The translations under genes were made by a program, and so were the position numbers. The notes under the pieces were generated by a model. That model did no database searches. It worked only from the letters and a program-made list of their open reading frames with translations, and was not told the DNA's origin. Positions 1 through 8,948 of a DNA stretch of 64,000 nucleotides are shown piece after piece (the stretch's first letter is position 1; each line of letters starts with the position of its first letter). Origin of the DNA: Sinorhizobium alkalisoli (lineage in GTDB: Bacteria > Pseudomonadota > Alphaproteobacteria > Rhizobiales > Rhizobiaceae); assembly GCF_008932245.1 (NCBI RefSeq), contig NZ_CP034911.1:372001-436000 (forward strand), written 5' to 3'.

Positions 1-422
1 GCGTCTTCGTCGATGCGCGCAAGGCGCTCGGAGAGCGGTTTGCTGCACGGTTTCCCCTGATCGCCGCACTCTGCCAGGAGGCAGGCATCGACCCAGCCCA
101 CGATCTGATCCCGGTTCGCCCGGCCGTGCATTACCACATGGGCGGTGTCGCGACCGACCTCAAGGGGCGCAGCTCCGTCGAGGGCCTTTGGGTCGCCGGC
201 GAGGCGGCCTGCACAGGACTTCACGGCGCCAACCGGCTGGCGAGCAATTCCCTGCTTGAAGCCACGGTCATGGGTATGCGCGCAGCAAACGATATCGCCG
301 GTATTTCTGCTGGCCCGATCGCCACCGCGAGCGTTCACAATATGCCGCCAGAAGCAGAGCTTTCCGCCGTGCGCGAGATTGCTACGCGCGACCTTTCGGT
401 GGTTCGCGACGCGGCCGGTCTA

Positions 423-1470
423 GAGCGTTTCAGGTTTTGACGGAAGCATATCCGGCGTTGGCGAAGTAGTTGCTGCATTCGTCGGGCTGGAGTGAGGGGA
501 CAAGGCTGCCGAGGTATTGCCATGTCTCCTCGACGGTTCGCTTCTGAGCCGCCCGCATCCAGTGTTTGATTTTGGCGAAGGCCTGCTCGATCGGATTGAG
601 ATCGGGCGAGTATGGCGGCAGATACCAGAGCCTTGCGCCGGCGGCTCGGATCATCTGCCGGATGGCCGCCGACTTGTGCGAGCCGAGATTGTCCATGATG
701 ACGATGTCGCCTGGTTCGAGCACGGGCACGAGCTGCTGTTCGACATAGGCGCGGAAACACCGACCATTGATCGGTCCGTCGAAGACGCAAGGCGCTGCCA
801 ACCGGTCGTGGCGCAAAGCGCCGACAAAGGTCAGCGTGCGCCAGTGGCCGTGCGGGGCAAAGCCGCGCAGGCGCCTGCCGCGTGGCCCCCAGCCATAGAG
901 CGGCGCCATGTTGGTCTTGATCCAGGTTTCGTCAATGAACACCAGCCGTCTCGGATCGAGTCCGGCCTGCCAGGAGCGCCAGCGTTGCCGCCGGCGGGCA
1001 ATATCGGCACGGGCCTGCTCAAGGGCGAACAGGGTTTTTTTTAAACCGCAGCCCCTCGCGGCGCAGGAACCGCCAGACCGTATCGTGCGACACCTTCACC
1101 CCACGTGCCGCCAGCTCTTCCTTAAGCCTATGCAGCGACAAATGCGGCGTCTGGTTGATCCGCTCCGCGATGAACGCACGGTGCGGCTCCAGCACATGCT
1201 TGCGGTGACCGCCCATCTTGCCGGGCACCACGGACCCGCTCGAACGGTAGCGCTGAGACCACTTCACCGCCGACGATACGGCAATGCCGAAACGAGCCGC
1301 CACCGATCGGCAGCTTTCGCCCGCTGAAATGGCGCCAACAACTCGTTCACGAAGATCATTGGATAGAGGTCGCGTCATCCGATGCTGGCCTCCTCTCCAG
1401 CCAGCATCTTGAATCACAAAACGGACTAAAACGGAATCCCCCTCCGATTCCGTCAAAACCGGAACCGCTC
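423..1470 (-). mobile_element. IS630-family insertion sequence in nadB
   Basis: A 1048-bp element with near-perfect terminal inverted repeats of 22 bp (423-444 and 1449-1470; two mismatches) flanked by a TA dinucleotide on both sides (421-422 and 1471-1472), the usual IS630/mariner target duplication. The two flanks rejoin the nadB reading frame exactly. Confidence 0.93.
430..1378 (-). CDS. IS630-family transposase, two frames joined by a frameshift
   Basis: The first frame (start ATG at 1378, open to about 1019) encodes the N-terminal helix-turn-helix half, beginning MTRPLSNDLRERVVGA, and ends in SLRFKK. The second frame (to 430) encodes the DDE half, with FIDETW (first Asp), VIMDNLGSHKS (second Asp) and YSPDLNPIEQAF (Glu). 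The change of frame falls at a run of eight A on the coding strand (eight T at 1034-1041), a typical slippery tract, so a single protein of about 315 residues is probably made by slippage rather than the gene being dead. The shift is +1 or -2 relative to the first frame. The gene runs antisense to nadB. Confidence 0.85.
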
Positions 1471-1726
1471 TAGAACGAGCCATCGGGGCGCTTCTGCCGC
1501 TTGTGCAGAGTGGCGGCCCTTCAGCTGATCCCGCTCTTGTGGCCTTGGCTGTCGCGATCTTCGGTCGGCTCCGTGAGGAATCGCGCGGTGCCCATGCGCG
1601 CAGCGACTTCCGTCAGACAAATCCCGAACCGGTCCGCCGTCAGATGACCTTCGACCAGGTCATTGAGGCGTCGCGGCATTTCGCCACCCGACCGCTTGCC
1701 CGCACAGCCTGAGGAACCAAGACATC

Positions 1727-2575
1727 ATGAACCTCGCTCCCCTTCCCCGGCTTGTCTTCGAGCCTGCCGTTCGCACGGCGCTTGCCGAGGATCTCGGCCT
1801 TGCCGGCGACATCACATCGGCGGCCGTCATTCCGTCCGACCATCGGTCGCGCTTCGCACTGGCGGCGCGCAAACCGGGCGTGATTGCCGGCCTTGACGTC
1901 GCGGAGCTTGCCTTTGCGCTCGTCGATCCCGCCATCAGCCTGACCCGAAACGTTGAGGACGGCGCAAAGGTTGGCGCCGGCGATGTGATCGCTCTCGTCG
2001 AGGGGCCCTCGCGCGGGCTGCTGACCGGAGAACGCACTGCACTGAACTTCCTCGGCCACCTATCCGGCATCGCCACCGTGACGGCCGGGATCGTCGAGGC
2101 CATTGCCGGGACGACGGCGTCCGTCGTCTGCACCCGCAAGACGACGCCGGGGCTGAGAGCCCTGGAGAAATACGCCGTACGCGCCGGTGGCGGCATGAAC
2201 CACCGCTTCGCGCTCAACGACGCGGTGCTGATCAAGGACAATCACATTGCCGTTGCAGGCAGCATCAGTGAAGCGATCCGCCGCGCCAAGGCCGGTGTCG
2301 GGCACATGGTGAAGATCGAGGTCGAGGTGGACACGCTGGATCAATTGCGCGAGGCCATGGACGTGGGCGTCGACGCCGTCCTGCTCGACAACATGACGCC
2401 GGAGCTGCTGCGGGACGCGGTTTCCTTCGTCGCCGGCCGTGCCATCACCGAAGCGTCCGGCGGCATTACGCCGGCAACCGCCGCGAAGATCGCGGCGAGC
2501 GGCGTTGATCTGCTGTCGGTTGGTAGGCTGACGCACAGTGCACCATGCCTGGACATCGGGCTCGACTGGAGCTAG
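1727..2575 (+). CDS. nadC: Nicotinate-nucleotide pyrophosphorylase (carboxylating), quinolinate phosphoribosyltransferase
   Basis: 282 residues, normal length for NadC, which converts quinolinate and PRPP to nicotinate mononucleotide in the cytosol. The sequence shows the family's signature [17 protein letters not shown] followed by [12 protein letters not shown] (about residues 137-167), the KIEVEV strand, DAVLLDNM and the EASGGI phosphate-binding loop near the C-terminus. It starts 14 bases after the nadB stop, so it was the last gene of a nadB-nadC operon; nadA is presumably upstream of the window. With IS630 in nadB, nadC expression now depends on read-through or a promoter in or after the element. 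It remains useful if quinolinate comes from elsewhere. An IS3 remnant begins directly after the stop codon. Confidence 0.96.
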   Translation: MNLAPLPRLVFEPAVRTALAEDLGLAGDITSAAVIPSDHRSRFALAARKPGVIAGLDVAELAFALVDPAISLTRNVEDGAKVGAGDVIALVEGPSRGLLTGERTALNFLGHLSGIATVTAGIVEAIAGTTASVVCTRKTTPGLRALEKYAVRAGGGMNHRFALNDAVLIKDNHIAVAGSISEAIRRAKAGVGHMVKIEVEVDTLDQLREAMDVGVDAVLLDNMTPELLRDAVSFVAGRAITEASGGITPATAAKIAASGVDLLSVGRLTHSAPCLDIGLDWS

Positions 2576-2576
2576 C

Positions 2577-3551
2577 GCCTGTTGGGCAAGAAGACGATGG
2601 AGAGCGAAATCCTCAAGGAAGCCCTCGAAATCGCCGGAGGCCCAAAAAAACGGATGTTGCGCTCGATCTCTCTTCCGAGGGGAATTTTGGAATGAACGCC
2701 GTCTGAGAAACTCTAGGTGTCGCCCGGTCGAATATCGCTGCGCGTGCCGCAAACCCCCTTTCAGAGCCAGAGGACGCCTACCACTCCCGGATCGGGAACT
2801 GGTGGAGGATATCAAGGCCATCATCGCCGACATGCCCACCTACGGCTATCGGCGTGTCCATGCCATCCTGCGCCGCAATGCCCGGAAAGACGGGCGTTCG
2901 TGTCCCAATGCCAAGCGCGTTTACCGGGTCATGAAGCTGCACAATCTGCTGCTGGCGCGCCACACCGGAGCGGCCGATGATCGCCTCCACGACGGTCAGG
3001 TCGCTGTCGAACGTTCGAACATCAGATGGTGCTCCGACGGCTTCGAGATCGGCTGCGACAACAAGGAGAAGGTCCGGGTCGCCTTCGCTCTCGACTGCTG
3101 CGACCGAAAGGCAATCGCCCATGTCGCCACCACCGAGGGCATCAAGAGCCAGGACGTGCAGGATCTCGTGATCACCGCAGTGGAGAACCGCTTCGGCCGC
3201 ATCAACATGCTGTCCGAGCCCATCGAATGGCTCACCGACAACGGCTCCTGCTTCATCGCCAGGGACACCGCGTCCTTGCTCCGCGACATCGGCATGGAAC
3301 CGTGCACGACGCCGGTGCGCAGCCAGCAATCGAACGGCATGGCCGAGGCATTCGTGAAAACCTTCAAGCGCGATTACGTCGCGGTGAACCCCACCCCGGA
3401 TGCCGAAACCGTCATGGCGCAACTGCCGTTCTGGTTCGAGCATTACAATAATCTTCACCCGCACAGCGCCTTAGGGTATCAATCTCCACGCGAGTTCATC
3501 AGCTCGAAATCTCAAACCTGAGCATGTCCGGTCTTTTGGGGGCAACTCCAG
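2577..3551 (+). pseudogene. IS3-family (IS2-like) element remnant, truncated orfA and damaged orfB
   Basis: Bases 2579-2695 encode the end of an orfA (LLGKKTMESEILKEALEI) and contain a seven-A run at 2643-2649 where IS3 elements normally shift frame. The orfB that should start at ATG 2692 meets a TGA four codons in and changes frame near 2755-2770; after that it is open to 3521 and shows MPTYGYRRVHAILRR, the DDE catalytic core (CSDGFEIGC, LTDNGSCF, then AEAFVKTFKRDY) and the C-terminal NLHPHSALGYQSPREF. The left end is missing: the element starts inside orfA at the nadC stop codon. The right end may be near 3551. It is not functional. Confidence 0.85.
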
Positions 3552-3666
3552 CTTAGCCCAACACGTTTTTAAATGACCGTCGCTGTGGCGCGCTCCGCAA
3601 CGTCGAATACCGCGCCAAGCTAAAAACGCTCTGCAATATGTTGGAAGAGGTGCTCGGAATAATTCG

Positions 3667-3807
3667 ACCGTCAGTATAAACCGCAAACTCAATTCTATCG
3701 ATCCGCTTGCCTACCTGACCGCCACGCTCACCGCCATCGTCAACGGCCACAAGCAGAGCCGGATCGATGAGTTGCTACCTTGGCGGTTCGCTTCGCACTA
3801 CCGTTGA
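3667..3807 (+). pseudogene. IS66-family tnpC, C-terminal scrap
   Basis: A frame ending with TGA at 3807 reads IDPLAYLTATLTAIVNGH followed by SRIDELLPW, the conserved tail of IS66 TnpC transposases. Nothing upstream of about 3667 matches TnpC, so only the last 40 or so codons remain. The stretch 3552-3666 holds nothing I recognise. Confidence 0.75.
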
Positions 3808-3845
3808 GATCGTGCACTGGCGGGTAGGAAATTTGGGGCAGCGGA

Positions 3846-4652
3846 TCACGTGTGCCGCCATATCTTGATCGCGGAAATCATCAGTATCAAAGCAAGAGCA
3901 GGCATCATCACGACACTCGGGACGATGCCGAGGAGTTGTCCTCCGATAAACGCGCCAAGGATCGATCCGAGGGCCATGACGAGCAGGAAAATACGGTTGC
4001 TTTTGATGACGGCAAAGTTCTGGTCACGACTGTAGCGGGTAAACCCGACGATCATCGTCGGCAGGCTGACCGCCAGGGAGAGGCTGCCCGCGAGTTTGAT
4101 GTCTGCGCCGAAGAGAAGGATGAGGGCCGGAATCAGAAGCTCGCCGCCTGCGACCCCGAGCAGGGATGCCACGATCCCGATCACGAGGCCCGCGACCACG
4201 CCCGCAACAATCTGCGTCGCCCCCGCAACAAGGGCCGCCCCGGCGGAGATGTCGTAACCAAACCCGAGCACGCCCGCAATGATGAATAGCAAGATGGCAA
4301 TCACCTTGTAGAGCGTCTCGGACCTTAGCCGCGTCGCCCAGCCCGCGCCGAGCCAGGCACCCGGGAGACTTCCGGCCAGGAGATTGACGATGATCGGCCA
4401 ATGCCCCGCGATCTGATCGAAAGGAACAGTCGCCGCCCGAGATGGCAGGGCGAACGCTACGACGACTAGGCTCATGGCCTTGTTGAGGATCACCGCTTCC
4501 AATGCGGCAAATCCGAACGGACCGAGTAGAAGGGGCAGACGGAATTCCGCACCGCCAAGTCCAATCAGGCCACCGAGGGCGCCGATAGCAGCCCCGCCGA
4601 CGAACGCGGCTGACCGATTGCTGGAACGGTCCTTAAAGGCGGGATCGGCCAT
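3846..4652 (-). CDS. TauE/SafE-family membrane permease (putative sulfur-compound exporter)
   Basis: The frame is open from 4709, but the ATG at 4652 (MADPAFKD) is the more likely start, giving about 268 residues, normal for the family. The protein is a string of hydrophobic segments with the family's repeated pattern: GALGGLIGLGGAEFRLPLLL in the first half and VIGIVASLLGVAGGELLIPAL in the second. TauE/SafE proteins move sulfite, sulfoacetate, sulfolactate or other organosulfur anions across the inner membrane. The gene lies about 100 bases downstream of nifQ on the same strand and is probably co-transcribed from the NifA-type promoter at 5481-5497. A role in sulfur or molybdate-sulfur supply for nitrogenase is inference from position only. 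Confidence 0.85.
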   Translation of the reverse strand: MADPAFKDRSSNRSAAFVGGAAIGALGGLIGLGGAEFRLPLLLGPFGFAALEAVILNKAMSLVVVAFALPSRAATVPFDQIAGHWPIIVNLLAGSLPGAWLGAGWATRLRSETLYKVIAILLFIIAGVLGFGYDISAGAALVAGATQIVAGVVAGLVIGIVASLLGVAGGELLIPALILLFGADIKLAGSLSLAVSLPTMIVGFTRYSRDQNFAVIKSNRIFLLVMALGSILGAFIGGQLLGIVPSVVMMPALALILMISAIKIWRHT

Positions 4653-4757
4653 GGCGTTATGTTCTCCAAGGTATTGCGAGCCATGGCTTATTACCCCCTC
4701 TATCGGCATTCACCTGATGGAGATGTATCCAGGTGGGAGCGAAACGCCGGTTACGAC

Positions 4758-5417
4758 TTAGCTTTCCTCTGAAGCGAAGCAGCTTTTGAAATCTATGCAA
4801 TCTCGGCAAGTGGGCGCGAGACACAGCGACAAGCCTTCAGCCTTGCAGAGCTTACGGTAAAGATACCTCTTCCATCTCATGTTATCGGTGTTGCCAGCTG
4901 CCAGGGTGGGAAAATGGGTCGCAAGCAAGCGGCTGAGCTCGGACCGGTCATAAAGGCCAAGATCCTGCCAGAGATGGTCATGGCGCAAGGCGCGCCGGGC
5001 AACGATCTTGGCGAAGCGGGCGCTCGCGGGGTCGCCCGGCCGGGCATGCGAAAGCAACATACCTCGCACAAGTTCTTCCTCCACGCCAGGCTCGGCATCG
5101 CTTATCCCTTCCAAGGAGAAGGCGTCGATAAGGCCAACGGGAAAACTGTGAGTGAGGATATCCTGCAACTCGGCTCGCGAAAGGCCGGTCGCCTCCGTCG
5201 CCGTCGCCTGGCCAACGTCGATCTCCTCGAGCGCACGCGAAAGGACACAGGCAGTCACATACTGGTCGAAATCCATCTCCGCGTCCATCCGCAGCCATTG
5301 CCTAGCCATGCCTGGTCGTGAGTGTCGTCTCCGGCCGGATTGATAAGAAATTCGCACTCCGCGGGAGAGCCCCGTTTCCCACAGAATGCGGATCTGAGGT
5401 CGATCTAACATGTGCAT
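4758..5417 (-). CDS. nifQ: NifQ, molybdenum donor for FeMo-cofactor synthesis (first copy)
   Basis: 219 residues from the ATG at 5417, chosen because GGTAGGAAG lies just upstream; the longer frame to 5546 has no such site. NifQ is a cytosolic Fe-S-Mo protein that hands molybdenum to NifEN/NifH. The C-terminus has the diagnostic Cys pattern C-x4-C-x2-C-x5-C (CLAPTCRDCIDFKSC), and the body has [19 protein letters not shown] and [20 protein letters not shown] second copy (57498-58166) is clearly paralogous over the whole body. The gene has its own NifA/sigma-54 control region upstream and a TauE-type permease downstream. Confidence 0.93.
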   Translation of the reverse strand: MHMLDRPQIRILWETGLSRGVRISYQSGRRRHSRPGMARQWLRMDAEMDFDQYVTACVLSRALEEIDVGQATATEATGLSRAELQDILTHSFPVGLIDAFSLEGISDAEPGVEEELVRGMLLSHARPGDPASARFAKIVARRALRHDHLWQDLGLYDRSELSRLLATHFPTLAAGNTDNMRWKRYLYRKLCKAEGLSLCLAPTCRDCIDFKSCFASEES

Positions 5418-5480
5418 TCTTCCTACCGTTACGCCGCCCGGAGTCATACCGATGGCAGTCCTGCGTCTCGACGAGGGCGC

Positions 5481-5497
5481 TGCAAGAGTCGTGCCGG
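5481..5497 (-). promoter_or_regulatory. Sigma-54 (-24/-12) promoter of nifQ copy 1
   Basis: Read on the minus strand the site is CCGGCACGACTCTTGCA: GG, ten bases, GC, matching the sigma-54 form TGGCACG-N4-TTGCA except for the first base. It would start transcription near 5470, about 50 bases before the nifQ ATG. Confidence 0.8.
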
Positions 5498-5561
5498 CAG
5501 CCTTCCAGTGTAAATTCAAAGGCTTAGAGAGGGTGTGGAGGGACACCCGTCCAACGCAAGG

Positions 5562-5577
5562 TGTCGTGGAGACGACA
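5562..5577. promoter_or_regulatory. NifA upstream activator sequence of nifQ copy 1
   Basis: TGTCGTGGAGACGACA is a perfect TGT-N10-ACA site, about 70-80 bp upstream of the -24 element at 5495, the normal spacing for NifA acting by DNA looping. Confidence 0.8.
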
Positions 5578-5800
5578 AATACGACAGCTCCTCCACCGAA
5601 CCATCATCTCGCCGGGCATCGTCGGGATAGATGACACGCAGCGCGTGCTGCCTTGCGTCAAACGCAGGGTGACAGGGCCAGCGCTATGTCGACGACATTG
5701 GCACAAGCCAAGGAAGTTGCCACAACGAATGCCTGCAGACGTCTCCTGAATCGGCCGAACCCGATGTTTGGCATGAAATCACAAGCTTGAAATACCCGCC

Positions 5801-5848
5801 TATCCATGACGCGGATTTATTCCATTAAAATAATGGATTTTGCCAATT
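5801..5848 (+). promoter_or_regulatory. nod box (NodD-binding promoter element), degenerate
   Basis: The 48 bases from TATCCATGACGCGGAT to ATTTTGCCAATT match the nod-box consensus I know at about 42 of 48 constrained or free positions, including ATCCAT, GGAT, AAA-AAT and GATTTT-CCAAT. It points rightwards towards the decayed syrM copy at 6458. Mismatches fall at the G after GAT, in ATC, and at the 3' end. Confidence 0.65.
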
Positions 5849-6457
5849 CGATGGGATGTTGCATTACAACGGCCACTCGAACAAACGGACGGTGCGATCT
5901 GCACAGCGGGGCCACATGTCCATGTCCTTTTTCGGAACGGTCCGTGGAGACTTAAACCGAGGTGACCACCATGCTCACCTTGAACCGGAGGCAGCCGGTG
6001 ATGCGGAGCAAGATGGATGTCGACGACACTGTCAAAAAGGCTGCGCCAAGCCCAAACTACGATCTAGGCGTCCTGAAGCTAATGACCGGAATCGTTAACC
6101 ATAGCTTTGGTGCGCCACCGACCGGCCTCTTCAAGAGTTTTCTGTCGGTCGCAATCAAGAGAATATCGATAGAGCGTGCTTGCTCAAGCGACTCTTGTGC
6201 CTTGACCTCCCTGCCGCCTCAAGGCCGCAGCCGCAGGACGATTGAGCCGCTTCGGGCCAATGCGGAGAACGATTGGCGCGAAGACCGAGCCACCCCTGAA
6301 CGGCCTGCGTCTGCCGCACCTGGCCGGAAGCGCGAGCGGCGCCCGTTCCGCTCCGACACCAGCAGGACGCTGCAGGTCACGGGCTGTAGCGATCAGTCGT
6401 GAGATCGCCGCTCACAGCCGCGAAGCACGGCCATATTGAAAACCGAACCTGGCATCG
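5849..6457 (+). other. Leader region between nod box and syrM relic; no convincing gene
   Basis: An open frame 5962-6402 exists, but I see no recognisable family in it and its reading changes character after about residue 85, so I do not call it a gene. The region would be the long leader of a transcript from the nod box. Confidence 0.3.
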
Positions 6458-7217
6458 ATGGATCTGAACCTGTTGGTGGCGCTCGACGCATTGATGGAGC
6501 ACCGTAACGTCACGCGTGCCGCCCAGCACATCGGACAGAGCCAACCGAAGATGAGCCGGGCGTTGTCAAAGCTGCGCGCCGCGTTCAATGATGATCCTTT
6601 GGTTCGCTCCTCGACCGGCCTGGTCCCCTCGCCGCGGGGCGAGCGCTTCGCCCGTGTGCTGGGACCGGTGTTGGACGCGATCCGTGAAATCGTGGCAAGT
6701 CAGAGCTTGGCCCGAGAGGAATGGCGTTCGAAGGCGGTATTGGCGATGCCTGATCACCAAGCGCTACTCCTGCTGCCGCGCCTCCTGCCGCAGTTGCGCG
6801 AGCGCGCCCCTCAACTCGATATCGTCACCGATCCGTTTCTCGCTGGCGCGCTGCGCCGACTTGAGCGGGGCGAAATGGATCTTGCGGTCGGGCAGATTGG
6901 CACGTCTCCCCCCCCCCGGTTATCTGCGGCGCAGCCTTTACACCGACCCTTTCGTCTGCCTGCTGCGTTACGACCACCCGGTGCTGGTTTCCAGCGTGCT
7001 GACCGCCGCGGTGGTGATTGTACTGCACCGCGTCGCGACACGGATCGCCGACATTCTGTCGCTTGCGATTGTCGATCCGCCCATGGAGCTGAAGCCCTTC
7101 GAGGTCGCGCTGATTTGGGACGAGCGTTGCCGTCGCGACCCCGAACATGCCTGGCTGCGTCGTGAAATCGCCGCGGCTGCGGGAACACAACACGCACAAG
7201 AACAACCGCGGAGGTAA
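6458..7217 (+). pseudogene. syrM: Decayed syrM-like LysR regulator
   Basis: The N-terminal LysR winged helix is well kept ([18 protein letters not shown] then AAQHIGQSQPKMSRALSKLR) and closely resembles the intact SyrM at 34249-35262. At a run of ten C (6908-6917) the frame changes: the effector domain continues in another frame as GYLRRSLYTDPFVCLLRYDHPVL. Compared with the intact copy, about 45 residues are missing after HPVL, and about eight more around VVIVLHRVATRI. The tail DPPMELKPFEVALIWDERC is still readable and ends at 7217. Two internal deletions plus a frameshift mean it is dead. It lies downstream of the nod box at 5801. Confidence 0.88.
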
Positions 7218-7553
7218 TCACCGACAGTCGAAACAGCTTCAGCAATCGAGGCAAGAAGTGAATGAGCAGCAAACCTCAGCTGGCCGCCGCGTGGCTTGCT
7301 ACAGAGGCGGAACAGCAGGGCCTTGTTTCCGTGGCCCCCGTATCCTGCTCGCGGAAGAACATCCGCCAAAGTGTTCCTCAAATGGAGCGGCTGGGATCAA
7401 TGCTCCACGTCAAAGGGAAATGCGTGCACCGATGGTTCAGAAGGATTTCTGAAATTTCCTAGGGAGATAGCCGGTATGAGTTTGCGTGATGAAGAGTCCT
7501 CGGCGGTCACTGACACGGGCGCCCTCATGATCAGGATAAAGGAGTGATGCGAA
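7218..7553. other. Intergenic stretch before the LRR gene; no gene seen
   Basis: I found no recognisable coding sequence. I looked for a TtsI-type box (GTCAG...TCGAAAGCT) ahead of the LRR gene and saw only a weak resemblance near 7228-7246, not enough to call. Confidence 0.3.
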
Positions 7554-8948
7554 GTGGTGAATACAGGTCGGGCCCAAACTGGCGCACACAATTCTCACGA
7601 AATTACACGCCGGCAATTGGCACTCAGGGAGGTGTCGCCGCACGAGAGACTGGATGTCTGGAGCAAAGAGGGACAGGGTGATTGCGAGGGTCGAAAAGAG
7701 GCGGTGAGACGCATATACGCCTGGATGGAGACTGGCGATGTAAATGCGGAGCTGAATCTATCATCCCTCCGCCTGACCAGCCTGCCCGATGCGCTCCCGG
7801 TCGGACTTCGATGGCTCAACGCCGGGCGAAACCGGCTGGCCCGCCTAAGCGACGCACTTCCGGCTGGACTCCAGAGGCTCAACGTCGAAGGCAATCGGCT
7901 GAACTGCCTCCCGAACATACTTCCGGCCGCACTTGAGACGCTTGAGGCGAGCTTTAACCAGCTAGTCTGCTTGCCCTACAAACTTCCCCCGGGGCTCCAG
8001 ACGCTCCAAGCCAGCTACAACCGGTTAAACAGTTTGCCCGGGGCACTGCCGGTTGGGCTCCAGACCCTCGGGGCCGCGTACAACCAGCTAACCAGTCTGC
8101 CCGACAACCTCCCTGCAGGGCTCCAAGCGCTCAATGTGGTCGGCAACCAGTTGACCAAGCTGCCCGCTAGCCTTCCTCCCGAACTCCGAGATTTCATCGC
8201 CAAATACAACCGGCTGAGCACCCTGCCCGACGGCCTTCCCCCCGGACTCCAAGTGCTCATCGTCGACGGCAATCAACTGGCCTGCCTGCCCAATACCTTA
8301 CCGGCCGGACTAAAAATACTCGAGGCGAGCTACAACCAGCTGACCAGCCTACCAGACAACCTTTCCCCAGGGGTCCAGTCGCTCATCGCGAGCGACAACA
8401 GGTTAACCAGACTGCCCGGAACCCTTCCGCGCGCGATCGAGGTACTGGATGTGAGCGGCAATCAGCTGACCAGCTTGCCCGACACACTACCGGACGGGCT
8501 TAAGACGCTCGGCGTCGGCAGCAACCGGCTGGCCAAGTTGCCCGCCAACCTCCCGGCCGGGCTCAGGACGCTTGGTGCCGGGGACAACCGTCTGACCTGC
8601 CTACCCGATCAACTCCCCGCCGGGCTCAAGACGCTCATCGCGAGCAACAACCGGCTGAAGCACCTGCCTGACACTATCCCGACCGTGCTCAAGACGCTCA
8701 ACGCCAGGCACAATCAGGTGACTAAGCTACCCGAGAACCTGCTGACGCAACTGGGCTTCGATTGCACGGTTTATCTCGAGGGTAACCCGCTCTTCGAGCA
8801 GGAGGGGACGAACCTGGCCGAAGCGATCAGTGTCCCGGGCTATTCCGGTCCGCTGGTATTCGTCTCGATCGCCACCGGACTGCAGAAAGATAAGGCGCAG
8901 CCGCTGCCCGAACCGATCGCGAATTGGCTTGGCGACAACTCCGACTAG
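7554..8948 (+). CDS. Leucine-rich-repeat protein of the IpaH/NopM type, lacking the E3-ligase domain
   Basis: 464 residues, from GTG 7554 with AAGGAG about ten bases upstream. After an N-terminal region (residues 1-65) with a short helical segment (EAVRRIYAWMETGD), there are about 15 repeats of 20 residues of the form LPxxLPxGLxxLxxxxNxLx (about 75-400), the repeat class of IpaH, SspH and rhizobial NopM type III effectors. After the repeats comes YLEGNPLFEQEGTNLAEAI then PGYSGP, the usual link to the NEL ubiquitin-ligase domain, but the frame stops at 8948, so the domain with its catalytic Cys is absent. It may be a truncated effector that still binds a host partner, or a decaying gene; the open frame favours recent truncation or retained function. 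No secretion-control box was identified. Confidence 0.85.
   Translation: MVNTGRAQTGAHNSHEITRRQLALREVSPHERLDVWSKEGQGDCEGRKEAVRRIYAWMETGDVNAELNLSSLRLTSLPDALPVGLRWLNAGRNRLARLSDALPAGLQRLNVEGNRLNCLPNILPAALETLEASFNQLVCLPYKLPPGLQTLQASYNRLNSLPGALPVGLQTLGAAYNQLTSLPDNLPAGLQALNVVGNQLTKLPASLPPELRDFIAKYNRLSTLPDGLPPGLQVLIVDGNQLACLPNTLPAGLKILEASYNQLTSLPDNLSPGVQSLIASDNRLTRLPGTLPRAIEVLDVSGNQLTSLPDTLPDGLKTLGVGSNRLAKLPANLPAGLRTLGAGDNRLTCLPDQLPAGLKTLIASNNRLKHLPDTIPTVLKTLNARHNQVTKLPENLLTQLGFDCTVYLEGNPLFEQEGTNLAEAISVPGYSGPLVFVSIATGLQKDKAQPLPEPIANWLGDNSD

Larger units (their letters stand above)
3..1712 (+). pseudogene. nadB: L-aspartate oxidase gene nadB, 3' part, split by an IS630 element
   Basis: The frame open from base 3 gives the C-terminal half of L-aspartate oxidase (first step of NAD synthesis, aspartate to iminoaspartate), including the HYHMGGVATD and GLHGANRLASNSLLEA stretches typical of the FAD-dependent fumarate reductase/NadB family. 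At 420 the frame runs into an insertion element (423-1470) and resumes at 1473 with the family's C-terminal helical region, ending with TGA at 1712, 14 bases before nadC. Removing the element plus one TA copy restores one continuous frame, so the break is a simple recent insertion. The 5' part lies outside the window. NAD synthesis from aspartate through this copy should be lost unless another nadB exists. Identification is firm; the null effect is inferred. Confidence 0.9.

Noticed and set aside
5962..6402. 146-codon ORF downstream of the nod box as a new nod gene
   Set aside because: No family, weak start context and a change to chance-like composition in its second half; kept only as part of the leader region.
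6908..6917. Ten-C run in the syrM copy as a phase-variation switch
   Set aside because: Compared with the intact syrM the gene also lacks two internal segments (about 45 and 8 residues), so restoring the frame would not restore a normal protein.
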